64,000 nucleotides of DNA from Isoetes taiwanensis (lineage: Eukaryota; Streptophyta; Lycopodiopsida; Isoetales; Isoetaceae). This document shows positions 21,836-35,700 of the stretch, piece by piece. The notes below the pieces were generated by a model. That model was not told where the DNA came from and made no database searches. It saw only the letters and a list, made by a program, of their open reading frames with translations. The number at the start of each line of letters is the position of its first letter. Within the stretch, counting starts at the first letter, position 1. The stretch is from assembly GCA_021234155.1 (NCBI GenBank), contig JAJEKV010000003.1:23093569-23157568 (forward strand), written 5' to 3'. Made by a program: the position numbers and the translations under genes.

Positions 21836-23420
21836 AGCATCCAAATCACATGAGAAGAATGCAAATGTTTTCCACAACCAGACTAGATTTTCATAGAATA
21901 TGCTGTGCCATGAAAATATAGGAAGTGAGGCAGCTTTTGGCTTAAAATGGTCCACGTTTCTGTGATCCATATTTGTCTAAAACTCCATGGCAATCTCAAC
22001 TATTATTGAACCTCTGAACAAGCAGTAGCAGATGGGTCTTCTGCATCAAATACACTTCCAAGAATCTTAACATTGGTATCAGTGTTCTTTCCAATAAGTC
22101 ACTTATCTAAACTAAGATCAAGGACAAGAATCCCTTTCTAGGTTCCTTTCTTCCTTCCTTCCTTCCTTCCTTCTTGAACTGCTACTTAAGGAGTTCTAGT
22201 AAAGTTTTTTGTTGATCTTGAATCACATGTTGTAGATGTTCTCAAAGTGTAAGGCAGTTTGTGCTCTTAATAAGGCAACTTTATGTCAGGCATTAGAAGC
22301 CATAATCAAGAACCCTTTGTTAAGTTTCCTAGCATTCAACAGGTGATGCTGCTCTGCAGCATCCAAGAATTCTGCTAGTACAAGTTAGTGTTTGTCACAC
22401 AACATTGAGGACTTTAATCTTCAATTGAGAACAACTAGCATGCAAACAAAATCTAGAGGGTTACTCTTTTCTATAGGCAGAGGTTTGTAGTGCATCCCTA
22501 TCAGACATCCCCTGCAGCAAGCCTCTAATATACAATAATGTAGTGGTTAACACGTTGATAGCTGAGCTTAGGGGCAGAATCTCAAAGTTCTTGTTATGCA
22601 TAACTAACCTGCCAGCACGTATTTGCCATTAAGTTACTGAGACAATTAGATGGATATTCCTTTATGTCATAGCTAGTAACTTGATATTGTCAAAGTGTAA
22701 GGCAGTTTGCGCTCTTACATTCAATAAGCCATATATGATCGGTGCAGCTCCCATTATTAAGTCTCTAAGCTACTTGCTATAACACACACTCCGCCTTTGA
22801 TATAACATGGTTGGTTGCAGAGGCATTGTTAAATGGAGAGGAAGTGTGGTTAGAAACCGCGACCGAGATTTCTTTGTGCCTTAGCCGGTAACTTGATCTT
22901 CTCAAGTGTAAAAAGTTTGTGCTCTTCACACATAAGATGCTAATCTCACTTAATTTCGGGCACTAGAAGCCATGATGAGTGCAGCTCATGATGTTAAGTT
23001 TCTAACCTACATGCGTAATCGACTCGCCTTTTGACATAATATGCTTGGTTTGTAGCAGCGGGAGCATTTGTAAGTGTGGCAAGCTTAGCGGTGTGATTTA
23101 GAGTCTACATTTTGATGGTCCATAAGAATGCATTGCGCATAGGCATAGTGCTAGAAATATATCAAGTTTGCACATGTAATGATTAGACTAGATCTTTCTA
23201 TTATCTTCAATACCAACTTTCTGTATACTAGAAAAGGTATACTACATCTGATAACATAGACATGAAAAGATAAAAAACCAAGTAGTCAAAATTAAAGGAG
23301 ATGACTGACACGAATTCTTACAAACAAAGGACATCAAGTGCAAAAAATCTTTATAAACGTATTTACAACCCAAATGGGAGCTGTACAATCTCAATAACCA
23401 TATAGAAATGGCAGTACAAT
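21836..23420. other. Non-coding flank in unit A with (CTTC)n tract
   Basis: No gene seen. A CTTC microsatellite lies at about 22150-22173. The phrase aagtgtaaggcagtttg(t/c)gctctta occurs at about 22243 and 22693, and a looser third time near 22900, each followed by similar text about a 'cattagaagcca' block, so this stretch is a degenerate repeat of roughly 220-450 bp spacing. It recurs in B at 36210-37790 and, much diverged, at 57.78-58.47 kb. Confidence 0.5.
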
Positions 23421-23421
23421 T

Positions 23422-24378
23422 TCAATATGAATATACAAGTGGCTGAACATTCTCAAATGTTAAGTTCTCATTGGAAGCAACAATCTTGCCTTTAGGTTTC
23501 CTAGATTGTGGAGGCTTTCGAGGTCCTAACACCCTTAGTTTGCCCCCAACAGTCCACTCCCTGTTGCGGCTGACGTACATATATACAGGTTGGCCTTGCT
23601 TCTTATTGTTCATGTAGTCGGCGTGTGTTATCACCTGAAACACCGAGGGCAATCAAGATGGGGCATCTCTATCTTACGCTTCTTCATCCTTGGGAGTTGT
23701 CATTTCTTGTGGCATAGTTGCCATGCTTCTTTGTTACTGTACGCTTCCAAGTTGAATCGAGTTGGCAACTATCTTCCTCTTCTTCATTGCCATTCCTTGT
23801 GTTGCTTATTTGCTCCCATGGCTGCCATTCACGGCGGATATGTACAAGTGTTCCATGTGCTTCTTGTTGCTGTTCACTTCCAAGTCCAATTGATGCATTG
23901 ACCAAGTCATGCATGGCTATACCGGCTACGCTTCAACTTCACTATCTCCTTTGCGAGAGATTTTCTTCTATTGGTGACAAAAGTTGACAAAGTCCTCATC
24001 TAGGTCTTACGCAAACAAGCCATCCAATGATGGGCTTTGTCCTCTACCAATAAGCCACCTAATTCATCCATAAGCTTAAGTATGTCTTCCTCGGATAAGT
24101 CTTAAATGAGGAGAGGTGTTCATCATCAAGAACGTCTAAAGTAGGAGCTGCAAAGGCGCATTGACATCAAATACGTCAATAAATGCTAGGGGCGTCCTCT
24201 GGTCCAAGCTCCTCGGATAGTTGAATTCCTCATGATCAAAATAAAGTCTTTCGTCGTCAAGCTCTCGCCATCGTGAATTGAAAATCTTTGTAATGCGAAA
24301 TGTGGAATGAATGGGAGTCTTATAGACCCCGATTCCCAAGTTATCCCCATTTCTTAAAATATCTCCTAAATATATCAT
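23422..24378 (-). pseudogene. Unidentified minus-strand gene, copy A
   Basis: Three sense-like blocks on the minus strand: MIYLGDILRNGDNLGIGVYK at 24378 onward to LAFIDVFDVNAP, a middle acidic block, and a C-terminal block QVITHADYMNNKKQGQPVYM to FENVQPLVYSY ending at 23422. Comparison with copy B, where the acidic block is better kept (EEDILKLMDELGGLLVEDKA), shows that both copies come from the same coding gene. I do not recognise the family. Frame breaks in every block make both copies inactive as read. Confidence 0.5.
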
Positions 24379-24399
24379 ATCGGTGATATCGGTGATATA

Positions 24400-26600
24400 T
24401 CATATCTCCTAAATATATCATATCTGCTGGAACCACAGAGCGGTGACCATGGATATATACCGGCCTGACGACCATAGATAGATGGTACTATTTTTCAAAG
24501 AAATGGCGTGGAATTTCTTGCCGAGGAGCATAATGCACGAGATTTGACTCTGGCGGGGTTGTAGCTCTTAAATCCTTGAGAAATCCTTGGTAATTTAGGT
24601 CCTTTCCTTAAAATTTCAATAATGGTTATATCGGAATGCACCTATGGCGGTTGAATTCATACGAGAAAAATGGTCGCAAAGCCCGTGAACTATTTTATTT
24701 TATCTTGAAAGGGTGCATCTTCAAAACGTGGACCAGCGATGTGGTGCATCGATCTGCATAGGCGATTATGCAGGAGCCACCATTTCTTGAATTGGTTGGG
24801 GCGGATAGGGAATTCCACGAGAATATCCGAGGCGTTGGTGTGCCATGAGTGGTGCACCTATGATGTATTCGATTTGCCTTTGATATGTTCATTGAAGAGG
24901 CTACTTTAAATGGAAAGCAAGATTAAATTTTGCTTTTGGCATGTCTTGTTGAAGGATTGGAGGAATAATAAAGCTCATGACATGATTGAGACTCACTCGG
25001 AAATCTGCGGCATTGCACATGAGCTAGAAGAATCCTCTATGAAGCACGAAGACTCCTATGGGCATACATTATGAAGGTGGTATAGGGGAACTCCAAAACA
25101 AAAAGGATGATGTAAGCAAAGGCGGTTTTTGAAGATATTGATAAAAAGAAGAAGGGAAGAGTAAGGACCGATGGAATGAAGAAATTGAGCAAAAGCGTCT
25201 TTCCAAAGGAAACGTGATAAAAGCTGTCTGTCTCGGTCGGTCTTTGAAACAGAGAGCTCAATCTATTCGGATCCGGCAGAAGAAAATGATCGGAACCAGT
25301 GGAGAAGTTATGCTAGTTATATGTCCAAGTGAGAGTGTTGGAAGGGCGTGTTCTTGCTGCTGATTCACTGAAATGGCAGGGCCTGGGTGATCGATCTGGC
25401 ACCAACAGATACATCTTGTCAATACATTTGGGTGTGAATGCAACTGCAATATATTACTTGGCTCCACAAGTAAAATAATGTAATGGTCATTGTGGACATG
25501 CGTGCATTTTATGTCTTTCATGCCATATGATTTTGGCCTGACATAATGTAAGCATGCCCTTGACACAAGCTTGAGATATAACTGAAATACTTGCCAAGGC
25601 ATTGGGGATGGGCCTAATTGGTTCCTCATATTTTTGTGCTTGCCAATCCAATGTTGTGGATGCAGTTCATCATGATGCAATGCAATGCAATGCACAGTTT
25701 GGATGTTCTTATACACAATTTTATGATTTGTATAGAATTGTTTTGGACTGTTGGTGCAAATCAGACTTTTGGGTATTGTATAATTGGATTGTTGATGGCA
25801 AATTTACCAGCACCATGAATCTTTTGGAGACTTTCAGCTTTTGGAGGCTAAAGTGATTGGCTACCTGAAGATCTGATGACGATTTGCTTGAATACTATGT
25901 CATTGCTCTGATAATATGCAGTGATTGAGCTATAATAGCATGCCAACAATAAAGATGGCTAAAAGAGCTGATGATTATCTGCATTTGTACTATGTCATTG
26001 CTCTGATGCTATGCAGTGACTCAACTATAATAGCATGCCAGCAATGAAGATGTCGTTGTTAGCACGCTTTCTAGGTATGTTTCTAACCTTCTTGGGCTAT
26101 GGTTTATATTATAGGCAGTGCATCTGTTAAGTAGCTCAAACTCTTTTTTACTCAGCTCTGTCATATCCTGTCTTTAAGCTAAATGCCTTCCCTATGGTGT
26201 TTAGTAAGATTTTTTCGTTTATTCTTTTTACTTTGCTTTTAAGATACGTTGATGATGCAACACAAGAAGACATGTTCATGATGCAGGGTTGCCTCGAAGA
26301 AGAATTGACATTTCGTTGAAATTGAAATGCTAAGACGTGCTTTTTGTTGTTTTGATCCACTTTGGATGCTCTCTGCGCTTTGGCTTGCGGAGCACATCTA
26401 CACCTCTATAATTTTTTTTTGCAGGGTTGCCTCGAGGAAGAATTGACAACCCGTCAAAATTGAAATGCAAAGCCTTGCAGTGTGCAGTAACCATTGTTTC
26501 TTTGCCGCCCAGTTGAGATGTTCTTAGACCATTTGGTCATCTGTGATTAGTTGCTGTTGATTAGGTTTTATATTCATATGATGTCAAGACAAGCTATTTT
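24400..26600. other. Unit A, no recognisable gene
   Basis: Local repeats of atatcatatctcctaaatatatcat at 24355-24430. Two near-identical blocks about 100 bases apart at 25870-26050 (ctatgtcattgctctgat...tataatagcatgcca). From 26270 a block with gttgcctcgaagaagaattgac is repeated in diverged form at 26425. No coding signal beyond short chance ORFs. Confidence 0.4.
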
Positions 26601-26630
26601 TGGGCTTTACCTGTTATTATGCTACTTATT

Positions 26631-26951
26631 CTAAACTGGGTGCACCCTGAACTACCACAGTCGTTGGATCTGTCGATCCTACGGCCCATATTGTATGTTG
26701 GAGCCTCAGGGTGCCTCTCGTTTCGCTTATGCTCAGTTATGATGGGGTTTCCTATGATTTTGAAATGTCAAATACGAGTTTGCCTAAGGTTTTGATGCGA
26801 TATCGAGACTCTATACGGCTTTGTATACGGATTTAGAAGATGTAATACGGGGTCTTGAACCTCTACCAAAAAAACTCAATATCCTGATAAGTCTACATTA
26901 ACCAACATTTCTCTATGAGCTCATGTAACTATTTTCTATCTTGAGTCTATG

Positions 26952-26982
<31 letters not shown>

Positions 26983-27069
26983 CAACCCATTCAATTATCT
27001 TAGGAATATATGGCCTATGGTTCTAAGATTTGTCATTTTAACATCCATATGAAATCCCCCTGGAACCCC
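26631..27069. mobile_element. 439-bp insertion private to unit A
   Basis: Flanked by a perfect 20-bp direct repeat (26611-26630 and 27070-27089). B and C lack the insertion. It holds a 27-base T run at 26952-26978. The long target duplication and homopolymer suggest retroposition of a short non-LTR or SINE-like element, although the T run is about 90 bases from the end rather than at it. Confidence 0.6.
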
Positions 27070-28442
27070 CTGTTATTATGCTACTTATTAGATCATGACC
27101 ATGATATCTCTATGGTACTTACATGGAACAGGGCTTAGCAAATTCCCCTACAACATATCATCTCTCCAATTCAAAATGCTCAGAAAGAGCCCTCTAAGAT
27201 AAGGTGGTAATGACCTTTATGATGGTAGAAATTTGACTATACCCATATCTTAGCAATGTTATTGCATAGGTTATGTCTGTATTATTCTCTATTTTGAGGT
27301 TGTATACTATCAATACTGACAGAATTGTGTCTATTAACCAGGGTTATGCAATTACAACAGTAACAAAATTATATGCTTTTTAAAGCGTTGTTGGTAGAAG
27401 AGTCAAACTCATTCGGAGGTATGTGTTTCATTTGATGTCGATATTTGGTTCCTCCTAATAATAAAAAGCGAGGTCTTGATGGATTTTGAAGGGACATTAA
27501 TGGGTGAATAGATTACGGCAATTTTAAAAGCTTTTAATAAAAGCTTTTAATATTGCAATTTGAGGAGATCATTAGCATTTGATTTGTGGTCTAGGTATGT
27601 CATGGAACCCTTGAAATCGACACGCCCACCGTTCCGCGAAATTATAACGTCCTCAATGATGATATCTTGTTGACCACAAGAATGCCATTGTCATTTACTT
27701 TGCATTCTAGATTCTTTTAGCAACCATTCTCGGATCCTTGCATCTTGGTTGTTTGCAAGGTACCAATGGGATTTCTAAAGTAGCATTGCCAGTTCTATAT
27801 CACATGGTAACTTTGCTTCCATGTTTAGAACAAGCAACAATACTGTAGTTATTACTTATGACATTGAGCAGGTTGTCGGTAAGGTTCATGCTATTCATGC
27901 ATTCTGATCAATCAACCAAACTATACTATGTTTTTTTATGATGTTGGGCGGATTGTCGATAAGGTTCTGTATAGGGACCAATGAATTAAACCATGCTTTG
28001 TTTCTATGTTTGGGCTCAAAATTCTGTCCATTTAATAGTTGAATTGTTATGACCTTATGGTTGAAGCCTTCATCATGGAACATCATGGAACAAACACACT
28101 TTTGGGAACTAAACGAATTGTTTCTATGTCTTGGCTTGAAATTGTGTCCATTAATAAAATTAAAAAATGACTTGAATTGTTATGACCTTTGGTTGAAAAT
28201 TGCCACGAGAGTTTATTCTTAATAGGTGTGACATGGGCAATGAATTTACCAAGGCTTCATCATGGAACGCCTTTTTGGAAAGGCGAATTAATTTAATTTA
28301 CAAAGGTTAGATGACATTGCATCAACTCTCCCATGGCTGTACTTTTTATCATAGTTAGTGGTCTACATAATAATGAGTATTCACAATGGCGAGTACATAC
28401 ACACTGCTTCAGAATAAACAATAATCATATGAAGCAACTTAC

Positions 28443-30265
28443 CATTTGTGCGTTTCCACGTGGTCCAAGGATCTATCTTATAAAGTTGTATCCTTGATAT
28501 TTCTTCACCTGCATGACCCAATATAATTTGACATACAATTTCCACTCATTCTCATTTGCAAAAGATGGCAAATCCTACAACACTTACTGGAATGTACAAT
28601 TTATCTTCCTTCAAAATGGGCATGTACCCAGGTGGGGGCTTGTATGACAGGTCTAACAACATGCATTCACTTCACATCAAACTAGCATATAGGTACATGG
28701 ACAAGATGGCACCCAGAGAAAATACATGCCCACATGTGCAAAAATATTACATGCTTATCTGCAAGAAGGATAACATATATGCACAACAATAGCTGTAAGA
28801 AACTCACCTATTGCCTCTCGTTTCTCTAACTCCAACCGTTCATGTCTTCCTTTCTAAGGAGAGAAAGAAGATACAAATACAAGGGATCTGCCTAAGCTTT
28901 AGCGAGCATGGCAGTTCATTCGCATTAGCCTCCAAATTTCCCATCTCCAGTTGTGCAATTTGCTCAACACGAATCTGCTCAAAATTCGTACCTAGACAAC
29001 ACGAGTCTGCTCAACACGAGTTTTCTCACTATATGACACCTAGAATAGGAGGCCCAACATGAGAACACAAGAAAGTTCAAAGACAGCACTCAACAATCAA
29101 GTTCAGTGCAAGAATTTATGGGATCCTCGTAGAATAACCCATGTGTTATAGGGATTTTCTCTGGGGAAAGAATCGAATAATTTATTAAACTTACATTTGC
29201 TCAACTTTACGCATAAATCGATACAAGAGATTGCTTTCGAAAAGACATTCTTCGGAGGACGGAGGAGTCGTGCTTCAAATCTGCAAAAGTGAAGTTCCTC
29301 GGCTCCAAGAATATAATTTTTTACGTTCAAAGCAATTGCGGTTGAGCTCTTTTTTCTCAATAAAGTAGCGATGAAAACCAACCACAAAACTAGTTTGAGA
29401 TAAATCCTCATCCGGGTCGATACACAATATTAGCCTCATTTTCACAATGTCGGAGAGATTTGATTTGGCTGTAGCATAGAATTGTACTAACAAGCTTGCA
29501 TCATTCAATAAGCTCCCCATATCTTGTTCAATATCTACTCCCTTGGATGTCATCACCTCGGTGTCATTGCCATCTAGAATCCCAACCTTCTAGTTATTTG
29601 TATATTCACCTCCCCACCAAATAAAGCGAGGTTGTATGTATATAATTGTTTTAGCATCAAAACAAAATGAAATAGGTAGTTGGTGAATCCATTTCCAAAT
29701 ACCCAAGTACACCCTATAAAGACTTCTAATGGCGGGTCCTTAAGTCTCGTCAACCTAGCACGATATGAGTCACCATAGGATTCTAGTGCTCGAGATTTCC
29801 CAATCTTACGGCCATCAAATGAACAATGAAAATACCACGGGACATTCACAAGCCATCAAGCAACTTTCATGGTAATTGGCGATCTACAAAATCAATTAAT
29901 CAACAACATTTCAATCTACTGCGTCTGCAGGCCTTGGAATAATATTTGGCATGGTCGAGAAGCATAGATATAAATCACGGCAAGACATAATCCAAAGGAA
30001 CATCACAAGACATGCAACAATCAAATATAAGTCCTTTTTTTGACATTAAGTTTAAATCAACAACCTATAGCACAAGTGCTCTGCCCTCTTGACAGCCGGA
30101 TCCCGAATCAAATCAACACCACATCTTGTCTTTTCGCCAAGGCGCAATGGATCTCCTTAAACACCGGCGTCATTTGCATCGACTTTTCGAACCTCATGCA
30201 ATGGGGACAAAGAGCGACAGTTTGTTTTTAGGAATCACAAACTTCATTCCTGACTTTGGAGCCAT
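28443..30265 (-). pseudogene. SF1-like KH gene, copy B
   Basis: Start exon from ATG 30265, then the TRVEQ exon near 28950-29040, an exon 28652-28588 reading LSYKPPPGYMPILKEDKLYI, and a 66-base exon 28508-28443 with acceptor GCAG and donor GTAAGT. That last one carries YQGYNFI...ILGPRGNAQM, the start of an SF1-type KH domain with its GPRG loop. In this copy the glutamine codon after NFIR is TAG, a stop, where C and D have CAG. Order and splice sites are conserved, showing a real gene origin. Further exons to the left are not recognised. Confidence 0.65.
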
Positions 30266-31004
30266 CTTCAAGTTTTTGTTATTAATACGTGATGGTAAAG
30301 ATAGGTTGAAAACTCTGATCACAGAGTCTCAGTATGAAGCGAAAAAATAGAACCTCCATTTACCTGGCTTCCAATCCATGTGTGTGTAATCACCAAAGTA
30401 TTTCTTGCAAGGAAGAGCTGTTGAAGGGCATTAATGTGCCCTAATGGAAATGCGTCAAGAACGCCTACCATCGCCAACACTCTTCCTGTTTCTGGGAAGG
30501 CGTAAAGAACTCCAAAACTTTCAATAACTTTGGAGTCCAGTACTACCTTGCAAGCATCAAAAATTCATGCCTTTTAAGCAGTTCGAATAGTAGCGACCGC
30601 AACAAGGTGGCCAAACCGGTTTACTTGGAAATAAGGGGTTTGAAGCAATTTTGGCATATTCTAATCATAATTCAGCATATATTTAGAATATATCAAAACC
30701 CACATTAGGGAGGGTTTGCCCCTCTAAGGGCAACCCAAAAAAGGTATTTGGCAAGGGAACAAATGAAAGATTTACCTTTGGAATTGCGAAATCGAGAGAT
30801 AGATTTAAGAGCCAAGGCCGAGATCCTTTAGCGGTTATATACTCAACATGTGTCTATCAAGGTAGTCTTGACAAGTTTTCTTAGAGCAAACATCTGCATA
30901 TTCACGTGATCCTATTCTTAATCCAGTCACAAAAACATTCATAAAGAAAAACTACTTACAACTCTGTATTTGTTTTTAAAATATTTTATAGTATCCAAAG
31001 CATT

Positions 31005-31460
31005 AATTATTTCTTTTGCAACCGGGTACACTTAGTTGGAAGGACTTGGAAGTCATTGATTGACCCTTATTGCGAGGCAGTCATACTGGCTGTAAGCTTT
31101 GACAAATATCTTTTTGTGTTTGGTGGTTTCACGGACAATGCTTGACTTTTCAATGATTTGCGCTACCTTGACTTAGGTGTGTCTATGCTAATTCTAACTT
31201 TGTTAAGCTTACAAATCCATTCTCATGTGTATGTTTCTCCATCATTCTCTTTTAAACATGTTATTATTTTGTGTCGTAGAAACCAAGGTTTGGGTGAGGT
31301 TTCAAACCACGGGGATCAAGCCGTCTTCATGTATCTCTCTTCTTTGGAGATTACATTTGGCCAGAATGGAATTCTCTGCTTCTATGGTGGTTGCAATAAA
31401 GAATTGGAAGCATTGGATGACATGTACATTAATATTGCATTCATTTTTCAAGGTTAGACT
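31005..31460 (+). pseudogene. Kelch-repeat exons, copy B
   Basis: The same blades as copy A. The first reads AVSFDKYLFVFGGFTDNA, then a TGA, then LFNDLRYLDLG, which is the complete end of a kelch repeat. The second blade is at about 31360-31430. The TGA sits where a CAG-type codon would be expected, in line with the CAG/CTG pattern of differences in this unit. Confidence 0.6.
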
Positions 31461-32751
31461 TTTCAAAGCCTTTGTGTTGGAAATCCACGAGATATTGATA
31501 GTTATCAATGAATGTTTTTAATGCTTTTTAACAAAATTTGCGGGGTCTAAAGTACAATTAAACTTAATGTTTAGGAGTTTAACATTCTTGAGGCTTCTAT
31601 TTGTTTTCCCATACTCCTTGAGCACTGATATTTACACTACATTTTTTATAATTATTGAATTTGTAATTCTACATGTGCATGTCTGGCCCGACAAACAAAT
31701 TGGCACACTCAAGCGTGGTTAGCCTATGGTAGCATAAAGATAAATCGACTTATGATTTAGAAGGTATTACAGTATGACCACGACAAATGTTCATGTTGTT
31801 GTAAAAGTACCTTTATAAGTAATTCTCTTAATATATCTATCTTGCAATGTTTGATTACTTATACATTCAGTTCTATCATGTAATATTTTTTACGGCATTT
31901 ATTTTTAATATGTGTGATATTTTTAGAATACAAAACGTTGACATTATTAATTGCTATTCTCAACCTTAACATATGCACTCCTTAGACCACCAAAATGTCT
32001 ATGAACCTTTATAAATTTTATAAGCTCTTGAAAATTGTATTCTTATATTGAATGGCTATATGGGATCATTTTTTAAACCAAGGCACAAGCATAATAGCTG
32101 GCATTGATCTAAGGTCTATGCATTTAAGGGTTTAGAGAAGTTTGGAGATCCATCATATTATAAATTTTGAAGAATTGAGAGGAAGTAACATGCAACTATG
32201 GATGGAAAGACAAGGATACGTATCCCCCCAAGAAAATCTAGAACTTCCAAAGACAAAAGCAACCCCAAAAGGTCGAGTTTCTAAGTTTTATTTTTATATT
32301 AAATACAATGTTTTTAACCTTGGACAATGCTAAAGGAACTCTCAAATGCATGCACATTCAATGGCTATGAAGAAATACACACATTACTACTACACTAGAT
32401 ATATACTATGAAGTCTCACACAAAAGCACACCCCAACAAACTACTTGCGCACTACACTACCCACACCGTCTTCCCACGAGATCGCCAGAACATCCAATTG
32501 CATATGTGTTGACCACACAATCTTAAAAAAATCCTAAATTACCACAAGCACCCTAAACTCTATGCATTCTATTATGCCTACTCATTTGATTCCACTTTCG
32601 CATTTCTAGATGCACGATATTAAGTAAACCCTTCACATTTGGCACTCATTATATCCATGGACATTTAGTGTTTTTATTCCACCTACATACCCCATTATGT
32701 CTACCCATTCGACATGTCCACGACTAATGCGGCATCGCCCCGGCACACGTT

Positions 32752-35700
32752 CTAGTAAGAGTTATTATAAAAGTCTCAACATTGTTTTTGTGTTAGGGTT
32801 TGCATAAAAATCTTATATCGTAAGTCAATTGGTGGATTTAGGATATGAGATTAGATTTAACAAAAAAGGTTGTAAGGTTTTGCTTGAAGGGAACTAAAAT
32901 TCTTTGCAAAGCGTGTAGGCAATCTATTCGAGTTTTCAAATAAAGTCTTCAAAAGTATAAATGTGTTGTCGGTGACTAAATCATCAACTTGGCACCATAG
33001 GTGGCTCATACGCATATGAATAACATTAAATACATGATGAGATGGATTTATTAATGGGGAAGATGATATAGATGGGAAATTCATTTGTCCGGTGCATGTT
33101 AGGAAAATTGACTAAATTGTCATTTAGCGGATCAAAGAAAAGGGCTAAGGGTCCCCTCGACCTAGTACATTTAGATCTTTGTGGTCTATTGAATGTGCAA
33201 GGAAAAGCAATTAAAAGGTATTATATATCTTTTATTGGCGATTTTAGTAGAATGGGAAAGTGCTATTTGTTATCTACATTTAAGTTTATGCGTGCATTGA
33301 AATGGAAAAAACAGACGGGTTGTAAACTTAAATGCATTAGAACGGATAGAATGGGGAAATATCTTTCAAGAAGTTTTAGATCGTTTTGTCTTGAGCATGG
33401 AATAAAAAGGCAACTCACATGTAGTCACTTAACAAAATGGTGTTGCGAGAAAGGAAAAATAAACAGTTTTAGATCTTTGTAAGATCAATGATAAAGTTTG
33501 CGGGCTTACCAAATTACCTCACTAGGAAGAAGCGATCAAAATTTGTGTTTTTATACAAAATAGGTTGTATCAAGTAGCTTGAATGGAAATATATTTGAAG
33601 AAATATGGACATGTACTAAAATGACTTCGTGCATATGATTATTTCAAAGCATATGGGTGTTTGACATATGTTCATATTCGGAAGAAATGAGACTTAAACT
33701 AGATGATAGAGCAGAAATAGGTTTTCTAGTCGGCTATGATGAAGAATCAAAAGGTTATAGAGTCTTCATACCCAAAACAAAAGAAAATAATAACGCAGTA
33801 GGGATGTTGTGTTCGAGAAAGCAAATTTTACAAAGATAGGCATGAAATTCCGGTATGGCATGAGAAAGTAGAAAAACACATTGTGCATGATGGCAATTTA
33901 GATATTCTTTGCTAACTTTGGTTACGATGAAGAGAATGAAGACAATGTGACGGATAATGAGGATAGTGAGGCGCCAAAGCGAGAATCGGCGATCTTGGGT
34001 CCACGAGAGACTAGGCAACGAAAAAGGAAGACAGAGACATAAAAGCTTAAAGATATATGTATAGACTATGACCACGAAGTGTATGGCAGATATGGCGCGG
34101 GGAAAATGTAGAAGAATTGGGAAACCTCGGTTAGGTTTCCATCATTGATAATTTGTGTTTGAACCGATACTTGAAATCATTTGAAGAAGCTGTGAACTTC
34201 GGAAAAAGCGTCGGAATGGCTAAAGGCGATGGATTCCTTTAAAAAAGCAGAGATACATATGAGCTAGCGAGAATCTCCAACGGATAAGAATTTGATTGGA
34301 AATAAGTGGATTTATAGAATTAAAACAAATTCGATGGGACCAAAAGGTATAAAGCTAATTTGGTTGCTTTCGGGTTTTTCACAAAAGAAAGGAATTGATT
34401 ATGAAGAGACATACTCCCCAATTGTCAAATTAACAAGTATTAGACTTGTGTTAGCTCTAGCAAATGCACTCAAACTTGACATACATCATATGGATGTGAA
34501 AAGCGCATTTCTAAATGCAAATTTGCGAGGGAAGAGATATATATGAAGCAAGCTCGGGCTTTGGGAAGGAAGTAACATGGTTTAGAAATTAAAGCGTGCG
34601 GTTTATGGTTTAAGACAAGCACCTAGGGAGTGGTATAAGTGCATAGATAAATATCACGAGGGAGCAAGGATTTGAGAAGCATAACAATGATGGAAATTTG
34701 TACATGTTCAAAGATAGGGATAAATTTTGCATTATTGCTTTAATACGTGATATTTGCATAATGGTATCGAATTGCATGAGATGCCTAGATAAATACAAGC
34801 AAATTCTTGAAAAAGATTTAAAATAGCGAGATCTTGGAGAATTAAAAGCAGTTCTTGGGAATTGAAATGAGTAGAGATAAAGGAAAGCAGAATGCTTTCG
34901 GACTTTGTCGGACTTCGAAATATTGAAAATATGATATGATAATGAGGTTTGGATTAGAAAATTCAAAACCCGGTGAATACAAGCTTGTGGCGGGTTTAAA
35001 AAATATCAAACAAATTTATGTCCAAAAGAAGGAAATGGAAAATATTCCATCTGGGGAGCTCATAGGTTTATGCGCTTTATGTGGCAAAGCGGTACCGTCG
35101 GATATTGCCTTTGCGGTATTTTGTTAGCGGATATAACAACAATCTAGGCGAGAGGACATTGGGTTTGCGACCAAAGCGAATCTTAAGATACTTAAAAGGC
35201 CGAAAAAGCGATGGAATCACTTTTAACTTCGACAACTTGGTTTTGTTTGCATATTACGATGCAGTTAGGCGGTGATCTAGATGTTAGAAGATCCACTTCC
35301 GGCTATGCTTTAATGCTTGCGGGGAGGTCTAATATCATGGAGGAGTAAAAAACAATCATCATTTGCTATGTCTTCTGGAAAATTTGAATACTCGGCCTCT
35401 TAGCTAAGCAACTAAAGAAATTGTATGGGTGAAGACTATTAAGCGAGATAGGTATATCTCGGTCAATCCTACAATACTTTTGACGGATAGCCTAAAATTT
35501 GTATTGCTATAGCAAAGAATCAGGTGCACTCTGAAAGAACCAAACATATTGAATTACGTGTTCATTTCATAAGAGATCTCATTGCAAAGAATGAATTAAT
35601 AATGCAATATGTAGAAACATCATATCAAGCGGCCCGGACTTGCGATGACAAAAACGGAAGCTGAAGTTGTTTACGGATACTTGGCATATCGAAGGAAGAA

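Larger units (their letters stand above)
14532..28708. repeat. Tandem array unit A (14.2 kb)
   Basis: The anchor gcacccagagaaaa at 14532 recurs at 28709, 42513 and 48133. Sequence from each anchor runs in parallel for kilobases. Unit A contains minus-strand SF1-like exons, plus-strand kelch exons, a copia remnant, a second minus-strand gene and a 439-bp private insertion. Its left neighbour is the gypsy LTR instead of the sequence found before the anchor in B-D. Confidence 0.9.

Noticed and set aside
24355-24430. Short atatcatatctcc repeats as regulatory array
   Set aside because: Low-complexity AT repeats with no other support.
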